Of a stretch of 50,510 bases of DNA, positions 27,401 to 35,570 are shown piece after piece (the first letter of the stretch is position 1; each line of letters starts with the position of its first letter). Origin of the DNA: Bacteroidota bacterium (lineage in GTDB: Bacteria; Bacteroidota; Bacteroidia; Chitinophagales; Chitinophagaceae); assembly GCA_018267625.1 (NCBI GenBank), contig JAFDYC010000097.1, positions 1 through 50,510 of the forward strand. Reading direction: 5' to 3'. Both the position numbers and the translations under genes were made by a program. A model generated the notes under the pieces. It was given only the letters and a program-made list of their open reading frames with translations. It did no database searches and was not told the DNA's origin.

Positions 27401-27642
27401 TGTAAAACGTGAATCACAACCGGAATTTCATACACCGGGCCATTGGCGGAATTCACAATGAGGGCTTGTGGGGAGTTTGCCAGAGCAGCAAGCTGCGTAT
27501 TCATGGCTTGTACACGCGCCGCATAGGCCGCATCGGTCGCCATCCTGTATCGGTTTGCCACATCAAAGCCGCATTGCTGGGCATTAGCATGGAGGGCATA
27601 AGCAAACACAGCCACCAGTAGGAGGGATAATTTTCGGATCAT
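24460..27642 (-). CDS. Secreted M43 (cytophagalysin-like) metalloprotease with GEVED, Ig-like repeats and T9SS sorting domain
   Basis: A 1060-residue multidomain protease. In order: a signal peptide (MIRKLSLLLVAVFAYALHANAQ); a catalytic M43 domain with H249-E-L-G-H253 and His259 (HELGHAFSLYHVFEGD), then CDTEP and HNFMDYSNCKDRFTPGQ; a GEVED domain around residues 400-530 (VFIDYNNDGSFN, ending GQAEDYSIYI); about five Ig/PKD-like repeats of 80-95 residues (G-x-N-P-x-C near the start, P-S-Y-x-W-Y in the middle); and a type A T9SS sorting domain (VRVYPNPTTGLIRISWD... ending GNTGVVPIRLAH). It should be exported by Sec, cross the outer membrane through T9SS and act on extracellular protein. Single gene, with its own terminator. 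Confidence 0.93.
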   Translation of the reverse strand: MIRKLSLLLVAVFAYALHANAQQCGFDVANRYRMATDAAYAARVQAMNTQLAALANSPQALIVNSANGPVYEIPVVIHVLHTGGALGSTYNPSDVQLNGLVTYLNQAYQATYGSYPSASTGGTYFPLRFVLAKRDTAGNATTGIEHINAVNALNSKYPSAGVGARYGSNGVELPGSVNNGVSEDTIKALSNWNSHDYYNIWVVNRIDSNDGTFGTFVAGYAYFPGASRTIDGTLMLATVSSAPAPTIVHELGHAFSLYHVFEGDDPGNTGAATTCPSNSNCNTDGDMVCDTEPMKRSPFNCPSTNSCTGNPWTNNTQHNFMDYSNCKDRFTPGQKTRFLNSLLSDRPSLISSLGTTPASVTNPVSANCLPTMPSPPSGVFDAGVSVTTVTDLAGNFNMTASSDGGYNSDGNRYYIDRARTQRANLIAGQSYRVSVKTGYNREYVRVFIDYNNDGSFNTTNELVYSDNGTVGVHYEVHSDTFTVPATGITTCTPLRMRVITDINTTGVSAPGPCAALVYGQAEDYSIYIKQASTATFTLTQTTGTNPSCNGSLLGFTASYAGGPSSPSIKIYVNGTLKSSTATYSSSTLANGDTVWAKLNFNDPCGLPDSLTSNKIVINRSSTVAPTVSITQTLGTNPGCSSQPITLKAVPTNGGSAPSYQWYRNNVLQTGTSGDSLALTPGCTDSFYVKLTSNSSCALPTTVNSSTFHYSCGAVAVSVSLAITSGNNPGCSGKNITFTATPSGGGTAPSYLWYLNGSLVTGVTGNTFSSSLLNNNDSVYVVLSSNSPCAATSTAQSPAIHMTVVPTVTPTITKSIIYGSNPDCVGDSIAFMATVTNAGPNPSFQWYLQSAGGGPAYPQGINANTIGFNSPATNFLVYVRLIPSAAGTSCYTKDTVYSDSTLLVRTTPPTPPMIHFIGHQLVCDSPNVQWWGPAGLIPGATSATYTPTAQGEYYAVLNSNCERYSKSNVLIVSPLEIGSYDMNQVRVYPNPTTGLIRISWDAPSTTRIVIYDATGKALHTEYAPSSRFREIDLSRFASGIYFLMLQDEKGNTGVVPIRLAH

Positions 27643-27691
27643 AACCGGTTGTAGATGTTTCTAAAAAAGGGTTCCAAGGTCGTAAAAATAA

Positions 27692-27715
27692 GGCAGCACA
27701 CAACACTGTGCTGCC
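27692..27715 (-). other. Terminator-like hairpin in the M43/secDF divergent region
   Basis: A 9-bp perfect stem (27692-27700 with 27707-27715) with a 6-nt loop. On the minus strand it is followed by TTATTTTTA. It lies 50 nt before the M43 start, where no upstream gene ends, so it may attenuate that gene or stop antisense transcription. Confidence 0.55.
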
Positions 27716-27787
27716 CTCAAAAAAAATTGCAGGATACCCGGCAAAAAGCTGCCTTTCATCCACTCATAGCTCAAAGGCCTAAACCTT

Positions 27788-27795
27788 TATCTTTG
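27788..27795 (+). promoter_or_regulatory. Bacteroidota-type -7 promoter box (TATCTTTG)
   Basis: Exact TAnnTTTG match ending 47 nt before the secDF start at 27843. Confidence 0.5.
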
Positions 27796-27842
27796 CCCGC
27801 TCTAAAAAAGCGAAGCTTCCCCATACACACTCAACGACCGCT

Positions 27843-30800
27843 ATGCAGTTAAAAGGCCTGGTAAAGTTTTTTACCGTTGCGTTAATCCTCATTTCCCTCT
27901 ATCAGTTATCGTTCACTTTTCTTGTTCGTAATGTAGATAAGACAGTACGGGCCAGAGCTGAAAAGCAAGTGCTCAACACCCATCCCGGGCTTACAGGAGA
28001 TTCGCTGAATGCATTGGTAGATCAGCGATACGAAGAAATGACTGACAGCCTTCAGGGCGAAAAAGTCGTCAGCTTTCTGTTCAAAAAATACACCTATCAG
28101 GAAGCAAAATCTCAGGAGCTGAACCTCGGCCTCGACCTCCAGGGGGGTATGAACGTGACCCTCGATGTCAGCCTGGATGACCTCGTCCGTTCCCTTTCCA
28201 ACAGCCCCAACGACCCGGCTTTAAATGCGGCCATCAACCAGGCCAGCCATGACAAGGCCAATAGTCAGGAAGATTTTATCACCCTCTTTGGCAACGCCTA
28301 CAAAGGCGCGAACCTGGCTTCCTTGTTCACCAAGCCCGGTGAAAAAGAAATCACCCTGCAATCATCAAAAGAAGATGTATTGCGCCGCCTCCGTGCCGAA
28401 TCCCAGGAAGCCATCAACAGCACCTACAATGTGCTGCAAAAACGTATTGACAAATTCGGCGTGAGCCAACCCAATGTCACCCTTGATAAAAACCGTGGGA
28501 TCATCAACGTTGAACTGGCCGGGGTACGCAACCCGGACCGGGTCCGCGAATACCTCCAAAGCACGGCCAAACTTCAATTCTTTGAAATGTATGCAGAGGA
28601 TGCTTCTATCGTAGATGCCATCCAAAAAGCAGATCAATCCCTGGCACATGTGCTGGCTGCCGGCACCGAACACACTCATGCGGACACAGCCAAAGCCGCA
28701 ACGGACACTGCGAAACTTGCTACTACGGAAGCTGCTGCCGACAGCAACACGGCCAGCCTGAGCCAAATTGTAGCTTCCTCGGGTAGCAACATGGGCGATA
28801 CCGGCATGAGCGCAGAAGCCGCTAAACATCCGTTGACCGCCCTCTTTACCGGCCCTACCAAAGAAACTTATAGCCGCGCCGCCGTAGGCTATCTACCGAA
28901 AAAGAACGTTGATAAATTCCTGGAATATGCCAAGATGGATGTGGTGAAAAATGCCCTACCCATTGACGCAAAATTTGCCTTGGGTGCTGAAGACCCGGAT
29001 ACCCGCTTCGACCCCAAACAACCCATCCCCGTTTATGTATTAAAGACCCTTCCCGGTTCCGGTGATGCCAAGCTGGAAGGCGACCATATCGTCAACGCAC
29101 GGATGGACTATGACCCCACTTCCGGTGAACCGGAGGTGCTCATGGACATGGACCCCACCGGTTCCGCCATCTGGGCCAAGATGACCCGCGAAAATGCAGG
29201 TAAATACCTCGCCGTTGTGCTCGACGACCGCGTGTATAGTGCACCCTACAACCGTGAAGAAATTGCCGGAGGGCGTACCTCTATCTCGGGCCACTTCACC
29301 GCTCAGTCGGCAACAGACCTCGCCAACATCCTCAAAATTGGCAAGCTGCCTGCCCCGGCTCATATCGTTCAGGAACAGGTGGTCGGCCCAACCCTGGGTG
29401 CTGAAAACATCAACGCAGGGATGATGTCTCTGGGCATCTCCTTCGCGGTCATTTTCGTGCTCATGCTCGTGTACTATAACTCGGGCGGTATCGTGGCGAA
29501 CATCGCCCTTATCCTGAACATCCTCTTTACCATTGGTATTCTTTCCGCCTTGCACGCCACCCTCACCATGCCGGGTATCGCCGGTCTGGTGCTGACCATT
29601 GGTATGGCGGTGGACACGAACGTGATCATCTTTGAACGGATTAAAGAGGAGCTGGCCATCGGCAAGAATTACCACCAGGCGGTACACGATGGCTATATAC
29701 GATCCTACGCTCCGGTTCTTGATGGTCACATCACTCAGTTGCTCACAGCGGTCATCCTCTTCATCTTCGGCCTCGGCCCGGTGAAAGGCTTTGCCACTAC
29801 CCAGATCATCGGTCTCCTCCTCTCACTCTATTGTGGAATCCTGGTCAGCCGCCTCGTTACGGATATGTGGACGAAGCGTGAGCGTCACTTTAAGTATTTC
29901 ACCAGCCTTTCGAAGTCCATCTTCCGCAAGGCCCACTTCAAATTCATCGAAGCACGGAAGTATGCTTATGTGATATCCGTCTTCGTACTGGGCATGGGTG
30001 TTGCTTCTTTCTTCCATGGCTTTGATTATGGTGTGGACTTCGCCGGTGGTCGCTCATACGATATCCGTTTCGACCAACACCACAACGTGTCTGAAATCCG
30101 GGAAAAACTCAAGCCCTTCTTCGGCGAATACCCCATCGTAAAGACCATCGGTAGCAACAACACCTACAACATCACCACCTCGTACCTGATAAAAGACCCC
30201 AGCAAAACCGCCACCGAACAAGTGCGCGCCAAACTGTATGAAGGTTTGAAAAAAGGTGGTTTCATCAAGGCCGATATGACTGCAGATGCTTTCAATGAAT
30301 ACATCCGCAGCCAAGGACAGGAGCGCACCGTGCTGCCCATCATTTCGGAGGATTTGAAACGTGGTGCTGTGAAAGCCACTGTCACTGCCTTGCTCTGCAT
30401 CTTCTTCTACATCCTCGTGCGGTTCCGCAAATGGCAATATTCGCTGGGTACCATTTTCTCCCTCCTGCACGATGCCTGCGTCACGCTTGCCGTCTTCTCA
30501 TTCTTCCGTGGGCATGTGCCCTTCGCTCTCGAAATTGACCAGCACTTCATCGCCGCCTTGCTCACTGTGCTCGGCTTCTCCATGAACGATACAGTGATCG
30601 TATTCGACCGTGTGCGGGAATATTTCCGCAAGAGCCCCGGCGAAGGCAAAAACAGCGTCATTGACCGTGCTATCAATGACACCTTGAGCCGTACCATCAT
30701 GACCTCCCTGACGGTATTCCTCACCATCCTTATCCTATTCATCTTTGGCGGTGAAGCCACCCGCGGTTTCTCTTTCGCCATGTTGATTGGTGTGGTCACC

Positions 30801-30920
30801 GGCACCTACTCTTCCATCTTCGTAGCCGCGCCCATCCTCGTGGATATGGACAAGCGCGATTCACTGAAGAATGAAGTGGACAAAGAAGCCCGCATCCAGG
30901 AGCTTAAAAAGCTTGCTTAA
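27843..30920 (+). CDS. secDF: SecDF protein translocase subunit (SecD-SecF fusion)
   Basis: A 1025-residue inner-membrane protein that uses the proton gradient to pull exported proteins through SecYEG. SecD comes first: one membrane helix, LGLDLQGGMNVTLDV, a large periplasmic domain, then six helices with GMAVDTNVIIFERIKEEL. SecF follows from about residue 680 with DYGVDFAGGRSYDIRF and GFSMNDTVIVFDRVRE. The fusion is usual in Bacteroidota. An Ala/Thr/Asp-rich low-complexity insert lies around residues 275-320. Transcribed alone, with a promoter box upstream and a strong terminator downstream. Confidence 0.97.
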   Translation: MQLKGLVKFFTVALILISLYQLSFTFLVRNVDKTVRARAEKQVLNTHPGLTGDSLNALVDQRYEEMTDSLQGEKVVSFLFKKYTYQEAKSQELNLGLDLQGGMNVTLDVSLDDLVRSLSNSPNDPALNAAINQASHDKANSQEDFITLFGNAYKGANLASLFTKPGEKEITLQSSKEDVLRRLRAESQEAINSTYNVLQKRIDKFGVSQPNVTLDKNRGIINVELAGVRNPDRVREYLQSTAKLQFFEMYAEDASIVDAIQKADQSLAHVLAAGTEHTHADTAKAATDTAKLATTEAAADSNTASLSQIVASSGSNMGDTGMSAEAAKHPLTALFTGPTKETYSRAAVGYLPKKNVDKFLEYAKMDVVKNALPIDAKFALGAEDPDTRFDPKQPIPVYVLKTLPGSGDAKLEGDHIVNARMDYDPTSGEPEVLMDMDPTGSAIWAKMTRENAGKYLAVVLDDRVYSAPYNREEIAGGRTSISGHFTAQSATDLANILKIGKLPAPAHIVQEQVVGPTLGAENINAGMMSLGISFAVIFVLMLVYYNSGGIVANIALILNILFTIGILSALHATLTMPGIAGLVLTIGMAVDTNVIIFERIKEELAIGKNYHQAVHDGYIRSYAPVLDGHITQLLTAVILFIFGLGPVKGFATTQIIGLLLSLYCGILVSRLVTDMWTKRERHFKYFTSLSKSIFRKAHFKFIEARKYAYVISVFVLGMGVASFFHGFDYGVDFAGGRSYDIRFDQHHNVSEIREKLKPFFGEYPIVKTIGSNNTYNITTSYLIKDPSKTATEQVRAKLYEGLKKGGFIKADMTADAFNEYIRSQGQERTVLPIISEDLKRGAVKATVTALLCIFFYILVRFRKWQYSLGTIFSLLHDACVTLAVFSFFRGHVPFALEIDQHFIAALLTVLGFSMNDTVIVFDRVREYFRKSPGEGKNSVIDRAINDTLSRTIMTSLTVFLTILILFIFGGEATRGFSFAMLIGVVTGTYSSIFVAAPILVDMDKRDSLKNEVDKEARIQELKKLA

Positions 30921-30943
30921 GTGTTCCAGCATCCTAAATTGTC

Positions 30944-30979
30944 AAACAGCCACACGCTCGAAGTGTGGCTGTTTTTTTT
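30944..30979 (+). terminator. Rho-independent terminator after secDF
   Basis: An 11-bp perfect stem (30945-30955 with 30963-30973) with a 7-nt loop, running into eight T (30972-30979). Confidence 0.92.
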
Positions 30980-31006
30980 AACCGGCTGTCGTTCGCTATT
31001 CGTCAT

Positions 31007-31131
31007 CCGTTGCGTCGCACTCTTCAGCTAGATTTCGCCGTTCGGCTTTGCCCGGATAGATTTTGGAGGCAATCACATCTCACGCGAAAAGCTGAATAGT
31101 AGCATTTGCCCCGCAGAGTGCGACGCAACGG
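31007..31131. repeat. Palindromic intergenic element with 17-bp perfect terminal inverted repeats
   Basis: The arms at 31007-31023 and 31115-31131 are exact reverse complements over 17 bases. Just inside, TTCAGCT (31023-31029) pairs with AGCTGAA (31090-31096), and TTTCGC pairs with GCGAAA next to it, so the whole 125 bp can fold back with bulges. It contains no ORF and lies past the secDF terminator. The form fits a REP- or MITE-like element. Confidence 0.6.
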
Positions 31132-31227
31132 AAGCGGCATCAGGGTACAAATGCTGACTAAAAAAAATAGCAAGGACAATGCATCATTTTTGGTCGAAGC
31201 CGCTGCCTCAGATAATTTGCCTGCTCA

Positions 31228-31998
31228 ATGAATCCTCACAACGCCCACACCCTTCGTTTCCGTCTCGGCCCTGTTGATGCCTTAAGTATTTCCTGGAATG
31301 CCTGCTTTTCGAACATTGGCCCTTTTGTTGGCTTTGTGGTGTTGTTCTACATCGCATCGTTTATGCTGAGCCTGATTCCGTTTGCAGGTGTTTTGACGAA
31401 CCTGTTCAGCTTCGTGCTATGCTGCGCGATGTATAGCGGCTTTGAGTCGGTGGCACGCGGACAGAAACTCAGCTTTGAAGCCTTGTTTGCCTGGACACCA
31501 CGCTTTGGCAGGTTGCTGGGTGCTTATGTTCTGCTGGCGCTGATAATGATAGCCCTGATTAGCCCGGTCGTCTTATACCTGTTGATGAATTTGGGTACGC
31601 AATTTTTTATTGAAATCTCCAAGAATTCATTGAGCTATGTGAGTCGCTTTTCCAGCATGTCGGCCCTGTTTATGCTGGGCCTGATCCTGCTGAGCCTGGC
31701 GGCAATCCTGGTGCTTACGGTACTGAGCTTTGGGTTCATTTTTATTGTTCAATTCCGGAACCTGAGCATCGGTGCTTCGCTAAGGCTGAGCATGGCAATA
31801 GGGCGTGAAAACCTCGGCCATATCATTGTCTTTGTGTTGTTAGCCTTTGGCCTGAGCCTGCTGGGCGCCCTGGCTTGCATCGTGGGGCTGTTTGTTGCAG
31901 TACCGCTCATTTATGGCATGCAGTATCACATGCTGCGCAGCATTTTCCCCGATGAGCCCGACGAGCAGTGGGACTTTATGAAAGGAAAGGTGGAATAG
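31228..31998 (+). CDS. Six-helix membrane protein of unknown function
   Basis: A 256-residue integral membrane protein with about six hydrophobic segments and short loops. It opens with a soluble stretch (FRLGPVDALSISWNACFSN) and has an internal repeat-like arrangement in which long helical hairpins are followed by LRLSMAIGRENL. It ends in an acidic tail (PDEPDEQWDFMKGKVE). The layout resembles YciC/DUF975-type membrane proteins, but no family is certain. A one-mismatch promoter box (CATTTTTG, 31185-31192) lies 35 nt upstream. Convergent with the next gene. Confidence 0.75.
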   Translation: MNPHNAHTLRFRLGPVDALSISWNACFSNIGPFVGFVVLFYIASFMLSLIPFAGVLTNLFSFVLCCAMYSGFESVARGQKLSFEALFAWTPRFGRLLGAYVLLALIMIALISPVVLYLLMNLGTQFFIEISKNSLSYVSRFSSMSALFMLGLILLSLAAILVLTVLSFGFIFIVQFRNLSIGASLRLSMAIGRENLGHIIVFVLLAFGLSLLGALACIVGLFVAVPLIYGMQYHMLRSIFPDEPDEQWDFMKGKVE

Positions 31999-32004
31999 GA
32001 ATGC

Positions 32005-32370
32005 CTAACGGAACCGCTTAAAGAAAAAGAGGAGGAAGAAACAAAGCAAGGCATCAAAGGGCAGCAGGGCATCGCTTATCTGATGCCAGAGTAAATCTTT
32101 AGGGGCTAAAAAGTAGAGCAGCAGGTTTGCCGCTGTGAGCAGGATGAAGCCGATGGCGCCCCAGCGTCTGCGGTCGCAGGCGGCCAGCCAGAGCAAGGTA
32201 TAGAGCAGCAGTTCGGCACAAGTGCCCAAGGCGATGCCCGTTCCCAGCACACCCTGCCGGCCAAACTGAATCACATTGTAGCCGGTCAGAGCAATCAGGA
32301 ACAAGCCAACAATAGGGAAGATGACCGGCAATTGCCGGAAGAAGCGATCGGTGAATGATGTGAAGTTCAT
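32005..32370 (-). CDS. Small membrane protein of unknown function
   Basis: A 121-residue protein with four hydrophobic segments (PVIFPIVGLFLIALTGYNVI, ALGTCAELLLYTLLWLA, GAIGFILLTAANLLLYFLA, LLPFDALLCFFLLFFF). The tail is basic (FKRFR). I chose the ATG at 32370 (MNFTSFTDRF); a TTG at 32412 adds 14 residues of no clear value. It lies 126 nt downstream of the rhodanese gene on the same strand and may be the last gene of the ddl operon. Confidence 0.6.
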   Translation of the reverse strand: MNFTSFTDRFFRQLPVIFPIVGLFLIALTGYNVIQFGRQGVLGTGIALGTCAELLLYTLLWLAACDRRRWGAIGFILLTAANLLLYFLAPKDLLWHQISDALLPFDALLCFFLLFFFKRFR

Positions 32371-32496
32371 GGTGCTCTTGCTTCTTGTTTTGCGAAGCCT
32401 GAATGGGATCAACTATTATCCGGAAAGCGCCTGTACCGGTTTCGTACCCAGGATGCAGGAGCGGCTACCAGGCAGGCATCCAAATGGGAACAGGGC

Positions 32497-32808
32497 TTAT
32501 TTGCCGGTATTCAATTCCACCCAGGCTTTGATACCTCCTTTCAGGTTGGTGACTTTACAAAAGCCGATTGTCTCCAGCATCAGGCAAGCCTGTACACTGC
32601 GTCTGCCGGAGCGGCAATGCACAATTACTTCTTCATTTTTCCAGTCCTCTATTTCGTCTATTTCCATATTCATCACCTGCCCCAGTGGGATGAGAAGTCC
32701 GCCGATATTATTCTCGTCAAATTCGTCCGGCTCACGCACATCGAGGATGTGCAGGTGTTCGCCCGCATCGAGTCGGGCCTTCAGTTCTGCTGCGCTGATA
32801 TCTTGCAT
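32497..32808 (-). CDS. Single-domain rhodanese-like protein
   Basis: A 103-residue rhodanese domain with the entry motif LDVREPDEFDENNIGG and the active-site loop HCRSGRRS, whose Cys could carry a persulfide. No signal peptide, so cytoplasmic. Such proteins move sulfane sulfur, but the acceptor is unknown here. The ATG follows the stop of the upstream T9SS gene by 2 nt, so it is part of that operon. Confidence 0.88.
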   Translation of the reverse strand: MQDISAAELKARLDAGEHLHILDVREPDEFDENNIGGLLIPLGQVMNMEIDEIEDWKNEEVIVHCRSGRRSVQACLMLETIGFCKVTNLKGGIKAWVELNTGK

Positions 32809-32810
32809 GG

Positions 32811-34679
32811 TTATCGTTTAATAAATTTTTGCGGCGCTTGCCAGAGTCCATTGCTGCGAACCTGTAACAGATATATGCCCGGTGCCAGCCAGGCCACATC
32901 GAGCCCTTCCTGTTTCAGTCCGGCAGTTTGTAAGGTCCTGCCCTGCATATCCAGGAAGCGGTAGCGATCGGTGCCGGCCATAGCGGATGCTGGAATAAAC
33001 AATCTGTCCGTGCAGGGGTTCGGGTAGATTGACCCCTGCTTTCGTACTACGGCATCCGGTACAGAAGTGCCTGTAACAGGGCCGCCCAGCAAAGGACGAA
33101 TCATGAGGGCGCCGCTCACACTGGAGGAGACCCATTGGTTGAGCACATTGTAGTAAAGATGGTTCCCGCCGATGCGGTTTACATCCAAGCCGATGTAGAG
33201 GCTGTCTGAGCCGGATGCTGCCGGCTGGGTGGTGCCCAGATAAAACACACCGGCAGGAAGAACCAAAGTGGTGTCAAAGCGGTAGATGCTGAAGCCATTT
33301 ACTGTATCGCTGAAAACGGGCAGTACAAATTCTTTCTGATAGAGTACTTCATCTGTGGTGCCGCCGGCAATGCCGCCGAGCTTGGAATAGACCACGATGG
33401 AGAAATATTTCTGAGCGGCTGTGGGCACTTGCTGGCCGAAATAAATGGCCATACCGCGCAAGGTGTCGGGCGTATTCAGGCGAAACTCTATTGCCGTCTT
33501 GCCGGGCAACTGCGAGGCGAGATTAAGGAAATAGCTTTTCTCAGCGCTGCCATCATCGTAGGCTAAATAATTGTCGAAAACTTGCTCCTGGATGGCAGTA
33601 TCGTTGGCATGAGGTTCATTCGGGTTTCCCGACTGCAGGTAGTAGGTATTCTGATACACGACCCGCGCCCGGTTATTGGCCGGCGTGATGGTGGTAGAAT
33701 AAACCGGGAAGTTGGCTATCTGTCCGCCATAGGCAGTTACCGTAGCGCTGTTGCTACCCGAACCTAAGGGGCTGCCAGTGCTTGTTTCGGTAGCGAAGAA
33801 GCCGAAGTTTACAGTAGCCGGTGTACTGTAGTGATTCTGGAAGCTATCGCTCATCGCGGCGTTACGTTCTGTGGCTGCCTGGGCCAGATACTGCCCATAA
33901 GGCATGGCCGTAAAGTCGTTCAGCATATTGCCGGGCGGCGTGGTGAAGGCAAGGTCCCGGATGGCCGTGTCGTACATATTCCTGCCGGCATCCATGCGGA
34001 TATAGTCCAGATTCCACACATCGTCATTGCTGTTGATGCTAGCTTTATTGATGAATCGAAATTGAAACCCCGGGAAGAACAACATCGTATCGGTGAGGGG
34101 AATCATTACTTGCTGGAAAGGCTGCAAATCGGTGCCGGGCACCGACCAGGCCAGCACCCATCGTCCATTTTTGCCATAGAAAAACAGCATCAGCGAATCG
34201 CCTGTTTCAGGTGAAAAGCCATTGCCCTGAGGCTGGTAGAAAAAAGAGAGATAGATACTATCACTGAGCTGCCGGCCGCTCAGGTCAATGAATTGCGAAG
34301 TCAGGCTGTCTGCATACAGGCTTTGGTAGCGATTGACGGTGTCGTAAGGCCGGCCCAGGGCGTTCAGCGCATCAAAAGTGGCTACACCACGCGACACAGG
34401 CGCAACACAAAGTGTGTTGTTGATATACACCTCGCTGTCTTGCCAGCGGTTGCCATTCGGGTAGGGCGAGTAATCACTGAAGTCTTCGAAAAAAGGAAGG
34501 CTGAGGGTCGTAGCTGATTTTTTTGCTGTAGAATGTATAGTGGCAGGCTTCGCATTTCGGAGCGCCGGATTCCAGCCGAGGGGGGCCACTTGCTCGCCTT
34601 GCGCCCAGGTAGCAAGAGGGCAGGTAAGCAGGAAAATCATACCCAGCCAAAGCAGTTTGAAGCGCTTAATTTGGAGCAT
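32811..34679 (-). CDS. T9SS-sorted secreted protein of unknown function
   Basis: A 622-residue protein. It has a signal peptide (MLQIKRFKLLWLGMIFLL to ATWAQ) and a beta-sandwich-like N-terminal part (SLPFFEDFSDYSPYPNGNRW, then DLSGRQLSDSIYLSFFYQPQ). A second beta module follows (TAIEFRLNTPDTLRGMAIYF). It ends in a type A sorting domain (GSIYPNPCTDRLFIPA... to APQKFIKR). It should be secreted through T9SS and held at the surface. No catalytic motif is seen. The ATG at 34679 overlaps the end of the PASTA gene by 14 nt; an ATG at 34694 is also possible. The link to ddl and PASTA genes suggests coordinated expression with wall synthesis. Confidence 0.85.
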   Translation of the reverse strand: MLQIKRFKLLWLGMIFLLTCPLATWAQGEQVAPLGWNPALRNAKPATIHSTAKKSATTLSLPFFEDFSDYSPYPNGNRWQDSEVYINNTLCVAPVSRGVATFDALNALGRPYDTVNRYQSLYADSLTSQFIDLSGRQLSDSIYLSFFYQPQGNGFSPETGDSLMLFFYGKNGRWVLAWSVPGTDLQPFQQVMIPLTDTMLFFPGFQFRFINKASINSNDDVWNLDYIRMDAGRNMYDTAIRDLAFTTPPGNMLNDFTAMPYGQYLAQAATERNAAMSDSFQNHYSTPATVNFGFFATETSTGSPLGSGSNSATVTAYGGQIANFPVYSTTITPANNRARVVYQNTYYLQSGNPNEPHANDTAIQEQVFDNYLAYDDGSAEKSYFLNLASQLPGKTAIEFRLNTPDTLRGMAIYFGQQVPTAAQKYFSIVVYSKLGGIAGGTTDEVLYQKEFVLPVFSDTVNGFSIYRFDTTLVLPAGVFYLGTTQPAASGSDSLYIGLDVNRIGGNHLYYNVLNQWVSSSVSGALMIRPLLGGPVTGTSVPDAVVRKQGSIYPNPCTDRLFIPASAMAGTDRYRFLDMQGRTLQTAGLKQEGLDVAWLAPGIYLLQVRSNGLWQAPQKFIKR

Positions 34680-35550
34680 GAGCTGCACTGTCATGGGTGT
34701 TGGGTGGGTTGTTATACAGGTTTTGTTTCCACTCATTACGATTGGCATCCATCAGGCTGTCCGAAGGGTTTTGGCTCATGTAGATGTCCACAAAATCACC
34801 CTGCCGGATTATGCTGGGTGTGCCCAGGTCAGAGATGGCATTGGGGGTTTGTTTATACACTTTGGCACTCATGGTGTCGGTGATGCCGGCATCAAATAAG
34901 GCGGTGAATTGCAGTCCGCTACCATTGAGCATGGCCATGGCTTCGGGGAAACTGAGCCCTATAACGTCCGGTACTTGTAATTCATTGCTCAGGCCTCCGC
35001 CAATGATCAGGTCTATGACACTACCCTGCGGTATCATTTGCCCCGGTCGGATACTCTGTCCCTGATAGCGCTGTTCCAAAATGGCGCCCTCAGCAATGTC
35101 CGGCCGGTAGCTGGTATCGCCCAGAATCAGGCGATTGCTTTTTAGGATTAAGGCAGCACTCCGGAAAGAAAGGTTTAGCAGATTGGGCATCGGAGTCTGG
35201 GGCGGAACACTCTTATTTACCGTCAGGAAAATGATGCGGCCCTGCTTCACCACATCCCCGGAATCCGGGATTTGATTGAGCACCACCAATGCTTTTTGTT
35301 CCGGGAAAAAAGTACTGTCCACCAGCACGTCAAAGCCCTGGTCGCGCAGGATATTCATCGCATCCTTCAAATCTTTCCCGGTCAGTGCGGGCACCCGAGC
35401 ATCATCGCCATGGCGGGTGATGCGGCTTAGGGAAGAAAAGAAGATGATGTAGCAAAGAACCGAGAGCAGCAGAACCAGCAATAAATGAAACCAAAACTTG
35501 TGCGTCACAGGCTCTCGATGCATAGGCTCTGGCGGCCTGTTTGTACTCAT
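34666..35550 (-). CDS. PASTA-domain membrane protein
   Basis: A 294-residue bitopic protein: a short cytoplasmic N-terminus, one membrane helix (FWFHLLLVLLLSVLCYIIFF) and three periplasmic PASTA repeats. These start near ARVPALTGKDLKDAMNILRD, PMPNLLNLSFRSAALIL and QVPDVIGLSFPEAMAMLNG. The tail is Asn/Asp rich. PASTA domains bind peptidoglycan or its precursors in kinases and penicillin-binding proteins, but this protein carries neither a kinase nor a transpeptidase. It follows ddl by 20 nt, which fits a wall-sensing or wall-binding role. Confidence 0.9.
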   Translation of the reverse strand: MSTNRPPEPMHREPVTHKFWFHLLLVLLLSVLCYIIFFSSLSRITRHGDDARVPALTGKDLKDAMNILRDQGFDVLVDSTFFPEQKALVVLNQIPDSGDVVKQGRIIFLTVNKSVPPQTPMPNLLNLSFRSAALILKSNRLILGDTSYRPDIAEGAILEQRYQGQSIRPGQMIPQGSVIDLIIGGGLSNELQVPDVIGLSFPEAMAMLNGSGLQFTALFDAGITDTMSAKVYKQTPNAISDLGTPSIIRQGDFVDIYMSQNPSDSLMDANRNEWKQNLYNNPPNTHDSAAHAPN

Positions 35551-35570
35551 GGCTTACAATAATAGAGGAA

